Origin: Eubacteriales bacterium
GTDB taxonomy: Bacteria; Bacillota; Clostridia; Lachnospirales; Lachnospiraceae
Reading direction: 5' to 3'
Assembly: GCA_030539055.1 (NCBI GenBank)
Contig: JAUNSV010000009.1
Span: forward strand, 1-49,585
DNA length: 49,585 nt
The position numbers were made by a program, and so were the translations under genes. A model generated the notes under the pieces. That model was not told the DNA's origin. It saw only the letters and a program-made list of their open reading frames with translations, and did not search any database. Of this stretch, positions 28,917 to 36,211 are shown piece after piece; the stretch's first letter is position 1, and every line of letters begins with the position of its first letter.

Positions 28917-29469
28917 AAAAATTATTAAAGTAATGATACTTATTCTTTCACTTTTTTTATTAATATCTTGTGAAAACATGAATTTAAATCAAAATACTAT
29001 TGAAACAAAAAAAGAAGAATCAAATAATCTTTCTATTAATCAAGAAGAAGAAGAAAAAGCTATGAAAGTACTTGATAGTGCAATGGAAAACATTAAAAAT
29101 TTTGAGTATGTAGAATTTTCAAACAAATTATCTAAAACGGATAAAGAGTTATTTGAAAAATTAGTTATAAATAATATATCTTTTTTGAAAGATGAACAAA
29201 TAAAATTAATAAAAACATTTTTAAAAGAATTAACTTTTACACATAATAATACAAAAATGGGAGAAGATAGTATTACAATTGTACTTGATATAGTATTATT
29301 TAATAAAACTTTTCTTACAGATATGCTATTTAAAGATGTAAACCCAGAGATTACTATTGATTTTATATTAAAGAAAGAGAATAATGAGTATTTAATATCA
29401 AATATTCAAAGTATTATTGATACATTTAGTGAAAAATATTCAAAATCAATTTTACAATACATACAATAA
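28906..29469 (+). CDS. Putative lipoprotein, unknown function
   Basis: A 187-residue protein with a lipoprotein signal: basic start, hydrophobic core at about 8-20 and a Leu-Ile-Ser-Cys lipobox with Cys22. After a Glu/Asn-rich linker (about 30-50) comes one domain of about 130 residues with alternating helices and strands. It resembles small lipoproteins of NTF2-like or DUF5105 type, but the similarity is too weak to name. It overlaps the end of tgt by 11 nt and has a GGAAAGG ribosome binding site within tgt. Firmicutes often have yajC after tgt; here this lipoprotein takes that place. Confidence 0.75.
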   Translation: MKNKKIIKVMILILSLFLLISCENMNLNQNTIETKKEESNNLSINQEEEEKAMKVLDSAMENIKNFEYVEFSNKLSKTDKELFEKLVINNISFLKDEQIKLIKTFLKELTFTHNNTKMGEDSITIVLDIVLFNKTFLTDMLFKDVNPEITIDFILKKENNEYLISNIQSIIDTFSEKYSKSILQYIQ

Positions 29470-29550
29470 AACTATTTTACAATATAATTTTATTTTAAAA
29501 TAATAATAGAAAAATCGTAATCTAATAAATATTTTTTTAGGAGACAAAAT

Positions 29551-30429
29551 ATGTACAAAATTTTAAGAAAAAAACAATTAGCTAATCAAATTGTTTTAAT
29601 GGATATTGAGGCACCCTTGATAGCGAAGAATTGTTTACCTGGGCAATTTATAATTGCTAAAACAGATGAAATAGCTGAGAGAATTCCACTAACTATATGT
29701 GATTATAATAGAAAAAAAAATACTATTACTATAGTAGTTCAAATTATTGGAGCTGGAACAAGTAGAATGATGTCTCTTAATGAGGGAGATTATATTGAAG
29801 ATTTTGTAGGTCCACTTGGTTTAGCATCAGAATTATGTAAAATAGAAAATTTAAATGAAACAAAAAATAAAAAAATAGTATTTATTGCAGGTGGTTTAGG
29901 TATAGCACCTGTGTACCCACAAGTAAAGTGGTTACATGATAATGGAGTTGATGTAGATGTAATAATGGGTTCAAGAACAAAAGATTTACTGTTTTTTATT
30001 GATGAAATGAAAGCAGTTGCAAAAAATTTATATATTACTACAGATGATGGAAGTTTTGGTTTTCATGGTATGGGAACAAATCAATTGGAAGATTTAATTA
30101 ATAAAGGTGCATATTATGATTTATGTGTTGCTATAGGGCCTATGATAATGATGAAATTTGTTTGTATACTCACAAAAAAATTGGGAATAAAAACTATAGT
30201 TTCTATGAATCCAATAATGGTAGATGGAACAGGAATGTGTGGAGCTTGTAGATTGTTAGTTGGAGATAAAGTAAAATTTGCTTGTGTAGATGGTCCAGAA
30301 TTTGATGGACATTTGGTAGATTTTGATCAAGCTATGAGAAGAATGACACAATATAAAACAGAAGAGGGAAGAGCTAAATTATTATTGGAAGAGAAAGAAA
30401 CTCATAAGGGTGGCTGTGGTAATTGCTAA
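29551..30429 (+). CDS. nfnA: NfnA, FAD/NAD-binding subunit of ferredoxin-NADP transhydrogenase
   Basis: Small subunit of NADH-dependent ferredoxin:NADP+ oxidoreductase, an electron-bifurcating cytoplasmic complex of anaerobes. The 292-residue product belongs to the dihydroorotate dehydrogenase electron-transfer (PyrK-like) family. It has an N-terminal FAD barrel (ERIPLTICD), a nucleotide-binding fold (FIAGGLGIAPVYPQ, about 112-125) and the C-terminal 2Fe-2S motif MCGACR with FAC nearby. It ends in a Cys-containing GGCGNC tail. The gene for the large subunit follows 34 nt later, which supports NfnA over a lone sulfide dehydrogenase subunit. The upstream gap (29470-29550) holds only AT-rich sequence with a short palindrome. 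Confidence 0.9.
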   Translation: MYKILRKKQLANQIVLMDIEAPLIAKNCLPGQFIIAKTDEIAERIPLTICDYNRKKNTITIVVQIIGAGTSRMMSLNEGDYIEDFVGPLGLASELCKIENLNETKNKKIVFIAGGLGIAPVYPQVKWLHDNGVDVDVIMGSRTKDLLFFIDEMKAVAKNLYITTDDGSFGFHGMGTNQLEDLINKGAYYDLCVAIGPMIMMKFVCILTKKLGIKTIVSMNPIMVDGTGMCGACRLLVGDKVKFACVDGPEFDGHLVDFDQAMRRMTQYKTEEGRAKLLLEEKETHKGGCGNC

Positions 30430-30463
30430 GTAGATAAATTATAATAATATATAGGAGAAATCG

Positions 30464-31852
30464 ATGGATGTATTAAAAAAAGTACCAGTTCGTGAGCAAG
30501 AAGCAAGTATTAGAAAAAATAATTTTGATGAAGTATGTTTTGGATATAATGAAGAAGAAGCTGTATTAGAATCATCTCGTTGCATAAATTGTAAAAATGC
30601 AAAATGTATAGAAGGCTGTCCTGTATCAATTAATATTCCAGCTTTCATTGCAAAAGTTAAAGAAAAAGATTTTGAAAATGCTTATAAAATTATTTCTGAG
30701 TCATCTGCACTTCCTGCAGTATGTGGTCGTGTTTGCCCACAAGAGTCTCAATGCGAGGGCGTTTGTATTAGGGGTATAAAAGGAGAAGCTGTTTCTATAG
30801 GTAAACTAGAGAGATTCGTAGCTGATTGGGCAAGGAATAAAGGAATAAAACCAGAAAAAGCCAAAGTCCAAAATAATCATAAAGTTGCAATAATTGGTGC
30901 AGGCCCAGCAGGGCTAACTTGTGCAGGAGATTTAGCAAAAGCTGGGTTTAAAGTTACAATTTTTGAAGCCTTACACAAAGCTGGTGGAGTTCTAAGTTAT
31001 GGAATTCCAGAATTTCGTCTTCCAAAAGAAAAAGTAGTTGATGAAGAAATAGAAAATGTAAAACACCTTGGTGTGGATATAAAAACAAATGTTGTTATTG
31101 GAAAATCAATTACTATAGATAAACTATTGAACGAGGAAGCATACGAAGCAATATTTATTGGTTCTGGTGCTGGCTTGCCAAAATTTATGGGAATAAAAGG
31201 CGAGCAAGCTAATGGAGTTTGTTCTGCAAATGAATATTTAACAAGAAACAATTTAATGAAAGCTTATGAAGAGAAGTACGAAACTCCAATATTAAAAAGA
31301 AAAAAAGTAGTAGTAGTAGGTGGTGGAAATGTTGCAATGGATGCAGCAAGGACAGCATTAAGACTTGGAGCAGAAGTGCATGTTGTATACAGAAGAAGTG
31401 AAGAAGAATTACCAGCAAGAAAAGAAGAAGTGCATCATGCAAAAGAGGAGGGTATTATTTTTGACCTTTTACAAAATCCTACAGAAATACTTGTAGATGA
31501 TAATGGTTGGGTAAGAGGGATTCGCATTATAAAAATGGAATTAGGAGATGAAGATTCATCTGGAAGAAGATGCCCTATAGAAATTAAAGGATCAGAATAT
31601 GAAATTAGCTGTGATATGGTTATTATGTCACTTGGAACTTCACCTAACCCTTTAATATCTTCTACTACAAAAGGATTAGAAATAAATAAAAAAAATTGTA
31701 TTATTATTTCAGAAGACACAGGCAAAACATCAAAAGAAGGAGTATATGCTGGAGGGGATGCTGTAACAGGAGCAGCAACAGTAATATTAGCAATGGGAGC
31801 TGGCAAAGTAGCAGCTAAAGGCATAGATGAATATATAAAAAATAAAAATTGA
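30464..31852 (+). CDS. nfnB: NfnB, glutamate synthase-like NADPH subunit
   Basis: Large subunit of the Nfn complex, homologous to the small subunit (GltD) of glutamate synthase. The 462-residue product has an N-terminal 4Fe-4S domain with CINCKNAKCIEGCP (about 40-53) and CGRVCPQESQCEGVC (about 87-101). An FAD Rossmann motif IIGAGPAGLTCAGDLAKAG starts near 143, and an NADPH motif VVGGGNVAMDAARTALRLGA near 284 with basic residues (YRRSEEELPARKEE) for the phosphate. No glutamate synthase large subunit is adjacent. Because nfnA precedes it, a transhydrogenase role is preferred. It is often annotated gltA (NADPH-dependent glutamate synthase). Confidence 0.92.
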   Translation: MDVLKKVPVREQEASIRKNNFDEVCFGYNEEEAVLESSRCINCKNAKCIEGCPVSINIPAFIAKVKEKDFENAYKIISESSALPAVCGRVCPQESQCEGVCIRGIKGEAVSIGKLERFVADWARNKGIKPEKAKVQNNHKVAIIGAGPAGLTCAGDLAKAGFKVTIFEALHKAGGVLSYGIPEFRLPKEKVVDEEIENVKHLGVDIKTNVVIGKSITIDKLLNEEAYEAIFIGSGAGLPKFMGIKGEQANGVCSANEYLTRNNLMKAYEEKYETPILKRKKVVVVGGGNVAMDAARTALRLGAEVHVVYRRSEEELPARKEEVHHAKEEGIIFDLLQNPTEILVDDNGWVRGIRIIKMELGDEDSSGRRCPIEIKGSEYEISCDMVIMSLGTSPNPLISSTTKGLEINKKNCIIISEDTGKTSKEGVYAGGDAVTGAATVILAMGAGKVAAKGIDEYIKNKN

Positions 31853-31878
31853 TATATAATAATAGTATATCAAAAAAA

Positions 31879-31907
31879 TTGACTATATTATTATAAAATA
31901 ATATAAT
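31879..31907 (+). promoter_or_regulatory. Promoter of the cobalamin riboswitch transcript
   Basis: TTGACT (31879-31884), a 17-nt spacer and a perfect TATAAT (31902-31907). The predicted start, near 31914, is about a dozen nucleotides before P1 of the riboswitch, so the DUF4430 gene has its own transcript separate from nfnAB. Confidence 0.8.
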
Positions 31908-31925
31908 GCATATTATAAAAAAAAT

Positions 31926-32065
31926 TTTTGACAAAATGGAATTAGATGAAATTTCTAAACTGTCCTAGCAACCGTGAAGCTGATGAAAATGGTATATGCC
32001 ACTGTAAAATAATTATGGGAAGGTGCCATTAGTAAAATGAAGCAAAGTCGGTAGACCTGTCAAAA
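31926..32065 (+). promoter_or_regulatory. Cobalamin riboswitch
   Basis: Conserved blocks of the B12-sensing aptamer appear in order: GGAATTAGATGAAAT, AAACTGTCC, the core GCCACTG (31998-32004), GGGAAGG (32017-32023) and AGACCTG (32053-32059, within AAGTCGGTAGACCTGTC). A perfect 8-bp P1 closes it (TTTTGACA at 31926-31933 with TGTCAAAA at 32058-32065). Downstream, CTCCT (32071-32075) can pair with the ribosome binding site AGGAG (32125-32129), and no poly-U terminator is visible. Translational control is therefore likely, with B12 reducing synthesis of the secreted DUF4430 protein. Confidence 0.9.
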
Positions 32066-32136
32066 TTAGCCTCCTAGGGATGAGATAGCTTAGTATAGCT
32101 TTCTTATTTTCTAGTGAAGAAAAAAGGAGAGCGTAT

Positions 32137-32862
32137 ATGAAAAAAAGATTAAGTAGTTTTTTTATTCTATTTATTTCTGTTGTATTATTTAGTTTTTCTA
32201 CTCATGCATCAAGCGTTTATTTTTCTCCAAAAGTTGATTCAAACAAAATATTAGATAACCTTGTTATGGGACCAAGTGAAAATTTGATTGATGAAATTAA
32301 TCAAATTAAGACTATTTTTTCGCCTCAAAAAGAGGGCAGTAAGGGTCCAGGAGAAGCAATAGATGAATACAATAAAAGTAACAATATAGACCCTAGTGTA
32401 GAAAAAACAAAAACAAAATCTATTGCAGCACCACTTGGCATTCAATTTGTTTATTCTGGTCATGAGAGTAAGTATTCTAATTCTTCAGAACCAACAAGTG
32501 GCAATAGAGTTGTAATAACAGTTATTTCCATGAAAGAGAATCCAAATAATCCAGTTCCAGGGAAAGCATTCAATGAGAGGTTTGTTTTTTATACAGAAGC
32601 AGAAAATTTAAACCAGCTTATGAATGATGAGGGATTAACATCTGATTGGAATTATATCAATACAATCTGTGGGATAGACCCTATAGGAGAAGAGGATTCT
32701 TATCGTTCTCCGACTGAAGGTGATGGGAATAGTTGGTGGAAAGGTACTTATTGGAAATTATTTGTCAACGGAAAAGAGAGTAAGGTATATGCAGATGCTG
32801 TTGTTTTAAAAGCAAATACAACAGTTAAATGGCAAGAGACTAGTGAAACAACAAGATGGTAA
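32137..32862 (+). CDS. Secreted DUF4430 (transcobalamin-like C-terminal domain) protein
   Basis: A 241-residue exported protein. The signal peptide spans about residues 1-25 (hydrophobic core IPF-rich, likely cleavage after THA). A linker follows, then a C-terminal domain of about 110 residues matching DUF4430: VVITVISMKENP, a repeat-rich middle, then GNSWWKGTYWKLFVNGKES and a DAVVLKANTTVKW end. DUF4430 is related to the beta domain of transcobalamin and intrinsic factor. Placement under a cobalamin riboswitch strongly suggests that it binds or scavenges a corrinoid at the cell surface. No cell-wall anchor or lipobox is seen. It ends 2 nt from the convergent cysteine desulfurase gene. Confidence 0.85.
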   Translation: MKKRLSSFFILFISVVLFSFSTHASSVYFSPKVDSNKILDNLVMGPSENLIDEINQIKTIFSPQKEGSKGPGEAIDEYNKSNNIDPSVEKTKTKSIAAPLGIQFVYSGHESKYSNSSEPTSGNRVVITVISMKENPNNPVPGKAFNERFVFYTEAENLNQLMNDEGLTSDWNYINTICGIDPIGEEDSYRSPTEGDGNSWWKGTYWKLFVNGKESKVYADAVVLKANTTVKWQETSETTRW

Positions 32863-32864
32863 AA

Positions 32865-34022
32865 TTATTTACATTTTAGTTCATTAATTATTTGTTTTAA
32901 TTTATCAAAAACATATTTAGCTTCTTCTATAGTATTATTATGATCAAAACTAAATCTTATAGTTGAATGTAAAAATTCATCACTTGTTTTTATTGCTCTA
33001 AGAGTAGTGCTTGCATCGTTTCTTTCTTTCAAACAAGAGCAAGCAGACCCAGCAGATACCATTATATCATTTTTACTAAGCTCATCCATTAATTCAAAAT
33101 TATTTATATTTTTAAATCCAGCACTTATGATGTGTGGCGCTCTGTGTTTAGCATCTTTCGGCCCGTGAATTACTACATCATCTAAGCTTATTAAAAGAGA
33201 AGAAAAATAATCTTGCACACTTCTCATTTGATTGATCCTTTTTTCTAAAGTATCATAATTTTCTTTGCAAGATTCTCCAAGCCCAATAATATTATAAACA
33301 TTTTCTGTACCAGCTCGCATAGCATTTTGTTGACTACCACCAATTATCATAGAATCAATAGTTTTAGTATTTTTTATGTACAAAAAACCTACACCTTTTG
33401 GACCATTAATTTTATGCCCACTTATTGTAAGCAAATCTATATTATAATCATCAACATCAAAAGGAATCTTACCATACCCTTGAGTAGCATCAACATGAAA
33501 TAGTATATTTTCATTATAATTTTTTATTATTTGACCTATTTCTTTAATATCTTGGATAGTACCAATCTCATTATTTACATGCATTATAGAAACAAGCAGA
33601 GTATTATCATTAAGACTTTCTTTCAATTGCTCTTTATCTACCAAACCATATTTATCAGTTTCAAGAAAAATAGAGTCATAATTTAAAATATTTTTTAATC
33701 TGTTGCAAGGTGCTATAACGCAAGGGTGCTCGATTTTTGATGTTATTATTCTTGTTTTGTTTTTATTATGCAAAGCACTTCCAAATATAGCAAAATTATT
33801 TGATTCAGAACCACCTGATGTAAAAACAATACTTTTAGGAGATACATTTTTACCTAAGGTAAAAGCTATTTTTTCCCTTGCTATATCTAATGCTTCTTTA
33901 GATTTTTTTCCCATAGTATGCACAGATGAGGGATTTCCCCAATTGTATTCCATAGCATAATTCATTATATCTATTACTTTTTTAGAGCATTTAGTTGTTG
34001 CTGAATTATCGAAGTAAATCAT
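32865..34022 (-). CDS. Cysteine desulfurase (NifS/IscS family)
   Basis: PLP enzyme that takes sulfur from cysteine as an enzyme-bound persulfide for Fe-S clusters or thiolation. The 385-residue product starts MIYFDNSATTKC and has the SGGSESNN motif, HVDATQGYGKIP, the PLP lysine in SGHKINGPKG (Lys204), and the catalytic cysteine in SAGSACSC (Cys328). It is class I (NifS/IscS type). It lies 14 nt after the second exporter gene with a good GGGGAGG ribosome binding site, so it appears to be the last gene of the peptide-export operon. No iscU, thiI or other sulfur-relay gene is next to it. A housekeeping role that has nothing to do with the exporter remains possible. Confidence 0.95.
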   Translation of the reverse strand: MIYFDNSATTKCSKKVIDIMNYAMEYNWGNPSSVHTMGKKSKEALDIAREKIAFTLGKNVSPKSIVFTSGGSESNNFAIFGSALHNKNKTRIITSKIEHPCVIAPCNRLKNILNYDSIFLETDKYGLVDKEQLKESLNDNTLLVSIMHVNNEIGTIQDIKEIGQIIKNYNENILFHVDATQGYGKIPFDVDDYNIDLLTISGHKINGPKGVGFLYIKNTKTIDSMIIGGSQQNAMRAGTENVYNIIGLGESCKENYDTLEKRINQMRSVQDYFSSLLISLDDVVIHGPKDAKHRAPHIISAGFKNINNFELMDELSKNDIMVSAGSACSCLKERNDASTTLRAIKTSDEFLHSTIRFSFDHNNTIEEAKYVFDKLKQIINELKCK

Positions 34023-34036
34023 TATTTTACCTCCCC

Positions 34037-36202
34037 TTATCCTTTAATAGATTGCCTTTTTACTAAATTTAAAAAATAATCATTATTATTCATTAAGTAA
34101 TCGAAAGATCCACTAGATGTAATTTGTCCATTTTCTATTACTAAAATACGATCGCATTTTTTAATAGTAGATAATCTGTGTGCAATTACTATTCTTGTAC
34201 AATCTAGTTCATCTAAAGAATTTGAAATATTTTTTTGATTAATATTATCTAAAGCAGAAGTAGCTTCATCAAAAATGAGTATTTTAGGTTTGTTTGCAAT
34301 AGCTCTTGCAATCATTATTCTTTGTTTTTGCCCACCAGAAAGTCCTCCACCATCTTCACCTAATACAGTATTAAATCCCATAGGAAGTGAAAGAATATCA
34401 TCTTTTATGCCTGCTCTTTCAGCTGCTTCCATTGCATCTTCTAACGAAAGACTAGGTGCAGAAATAGTAATATTTTGAAAAATAGTTCCAGGGAAAAGCT
34501 TTCCATTTTGAGACACAACACCAATATTTTTTCTTAAAGATTGCAAATCTACAGTAGCAATATCAATTTTATCATAAAATATTGAACCACTTTGCGGTTT
34601 TTCAAAACCAAGCAATAGTCTTACAATAGTACTTTTTCCACAGCCAGTTTTTCCTACTATAGCAACATATTCATTTTTTTCTATTTGAAAAGACAAATGA
34701 TCTAATACTAGTGGAGAGTTTTCATTATATTTGAATGTTACATTAGAAAATTCAATATTACCAGTTAAATTGCTAACCTGTTTTACATTTGACATTTGCT
34801 CAGGAGAATTTTGTAAAATAGGTTTTCCCATATCTATAATAGGGTGTATCATAGCAATCGAAGAAGAAATAGAGATTAAAGACAAAAATGCTCCAGATAT
34901 TAATCCATATATACTATTGAAAGTATAATAATTTGCTACAGATATATTATTTGTAGAAGAAATAAAATATATTACTATTGTACTAATTAATGAAATAGAC
35001 AAAAGAATAGTACTTCCATATGTTACAATCTTTGGTGGATTATATGTAAAATGAGCAACTTTTTCATAAGCTTCAATCCATTTAGAAAAAGCTCTTTCTT
35101 CACATCCAGTTAATTTAATTTTTTTTATTCCAGAGAAGAGCGAGTAAGTCATACCTTGAGTGCTAGATTCACTTCTCAATTTATTTGTATTATTTTTTAA
35201 CCTAAAATTAGATATATATATAGACAAAACAACATTCAATACTAATACAATAATAGATGGTATAACAAGTGATTTAGTGTATTTCATCATTTGAATAATG
35301 TATGTAATAGAAAAAATAGAAGTTAAACCAACAGAAAAAATTGTATCAAAAAGCATATTACATAAATTCGACAAAGATGATACTCTCATAGCCATATCTC
35401 CAGCCATATAATCGTTGAAGATATTTGGTGGCAGTCTTAATATACGCATATAAATAGCAGCTTGTAAAGGAACACTGGATTTAATAACAATTTTTTGAAT
35501 GAATAAAGTTTTGCAAACATTCATAAGCATAATCGAAAAATTAACACTTAAAAGCATAATAGATACAGCAAGAAGCAATCTTTTATTATCTGAATATATG
35601 ACTTTAGAAAACAAGTAATTATTTAATAAAGGTATTAGCATACCAATCATAGCCATTAAAAAAGTAGAAATAGCTACAATAATATAATCAATTGGTTTAG
35701 ATAATTTTATTAAGAAAAATATCAAATCTGAAATAGATATTTTTTTTTCTGGAAGTGGAAGATAAAAACAATATGCTTCACTTTCCAATAGTTGATTAGT
35801 TTTTTTATTTAATTTTACATACTTAGCTTTTCTTTTATCAAAATATCTATAAGAATAAATGCCGTGTGGCAAAATTGCTACAAAATTATTCTCTTTTGTT
35901 TTTGCTAAAATTGCACCACTAGAATTTTTATACCAGTCATTTGTAAGAGTGATTTTTCTCTTCATAATTCCACTTGGTCTTAACATATAATCGATAGTGT
36001 TTTCTATGTCTGTATTATTTTCGAGTCGATCAGGTGGAATAAAACCATAGTATTCAATTATTTGCTCAATAGAAAGAAGAGCTTCATCACTTTGTTTGCC
36101 CTCAAAAAAAGGTTTAATAACAGAAGCTATTTCTGAGAAAGCGTGAGAAAGCATTTCTTTTTTATATTTTTTTCTTTTTAATAATATATTGTCTTTTTGC
36201 AA
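34037..36202 (-). CDS. NHLM-type peptide export ABC transporter, permease/ATPase subunit
   Basis: A 721-residue fused exporter of the NHLM (nitrile-hydratase-leader microcin) export family. The N-terminal 160 residues form the family-specific non-peptidase domain, recognisable by DWYKNSSGAILAKTKEN, VAILPHGIYSYRYFD and EAYCFYLPLPEKKIS. Six membrane helices follow (about 170-460). The nucleotide-binding domain has Walker A GKTGCGKST, signature LSGGQKQR, Walker B ILIFDEATSALD and switch IAHRLST. It pairs with the upstream peptidase-type exporter (36212), as in NHLM systems where the two form one transporter with a HlyD-like partner. The gap between the two genes is 9 nt. Confidence 0.9.
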   Translation of the reverse strand: MQKDNILLKRKKYKKEMLSHAFSEIASVIKPFFEGKQSDEALLSIEQIIEYYGFIPPDRLENNTDIENTIDYMLRPSGIMKRKITLTNDWYKNSSGAILAKTKENNFVAILPHGIYSYRYFDKRKAKYVKLNKKTNQLLESEAYCFYLPLPEKKISISDLIFFLIKLSKPIDYIIVAISTFLMAMIGMLIPLLNNYLFSKVIYSDNKRLLLAVSIMLLSVNFSIMLMNVCKTLFIQKIVIKSSVPLQAAIYMRILRLPPNIFNDYMAGDMAMRVSSLSNLCNMLFDTIFSVGLTSIFSITYIIQMMKYTKSLVIPSIIVLVLNVVLSIYISNFRLKNNTNKLRSESSTQGMTYSLFSGIKKIKLTGCEERAFSKWIEAYEKVAHFTYNPPKIVTYGSTILLSISLISTIVIYFISSTNNISVANYYTFNSIYGLISGAFLSLISISSSIAMIHPIIDMGKPILQNSPEQMSNVKQVSNLTGNIEFSNVTFKYNENSPLVLDHLSFQIEKNEYVAIVGKTGCGKSTIVRLLLGFEKPQSGSIFYDKIDIATVDLQSLRKNIGVVSQNGKLFPGTIFQNITISAPSLSLEDAMEAAERAGIKDDILSLPMGFNTVLGEDGGGLSGGQKQRIMIARAIANKPKILIFDEATSALDNINQKNISNSLDELDCTRIVIAHRLSTIKKCDRILVIENGQITSSGSFDYLMNNNDYFLNLVKRQSIKG

Positions 36203-36211
36203 AAATTACTC

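Noticed and set aside
29470-29550. Palindrome TTATTTTAAAATAA as a terminator before nfnA
   Set aside because: Pure A/T, no GC stem and no distinct U-run; expected by chance in this composition.
30464-31852. NfnB as the small subunit of glutamate synthase
   Set aside because: No glutamate synthase large subunit is adjacent, and nfnA directly precedes it, so the transhydrogenase is the better reading.
31853-32136. Gap after nfnB as a simple terminator region
   Set aside because: It contains a consensus promoter and all conserved blocks of a cobalamin riboswitch instead.
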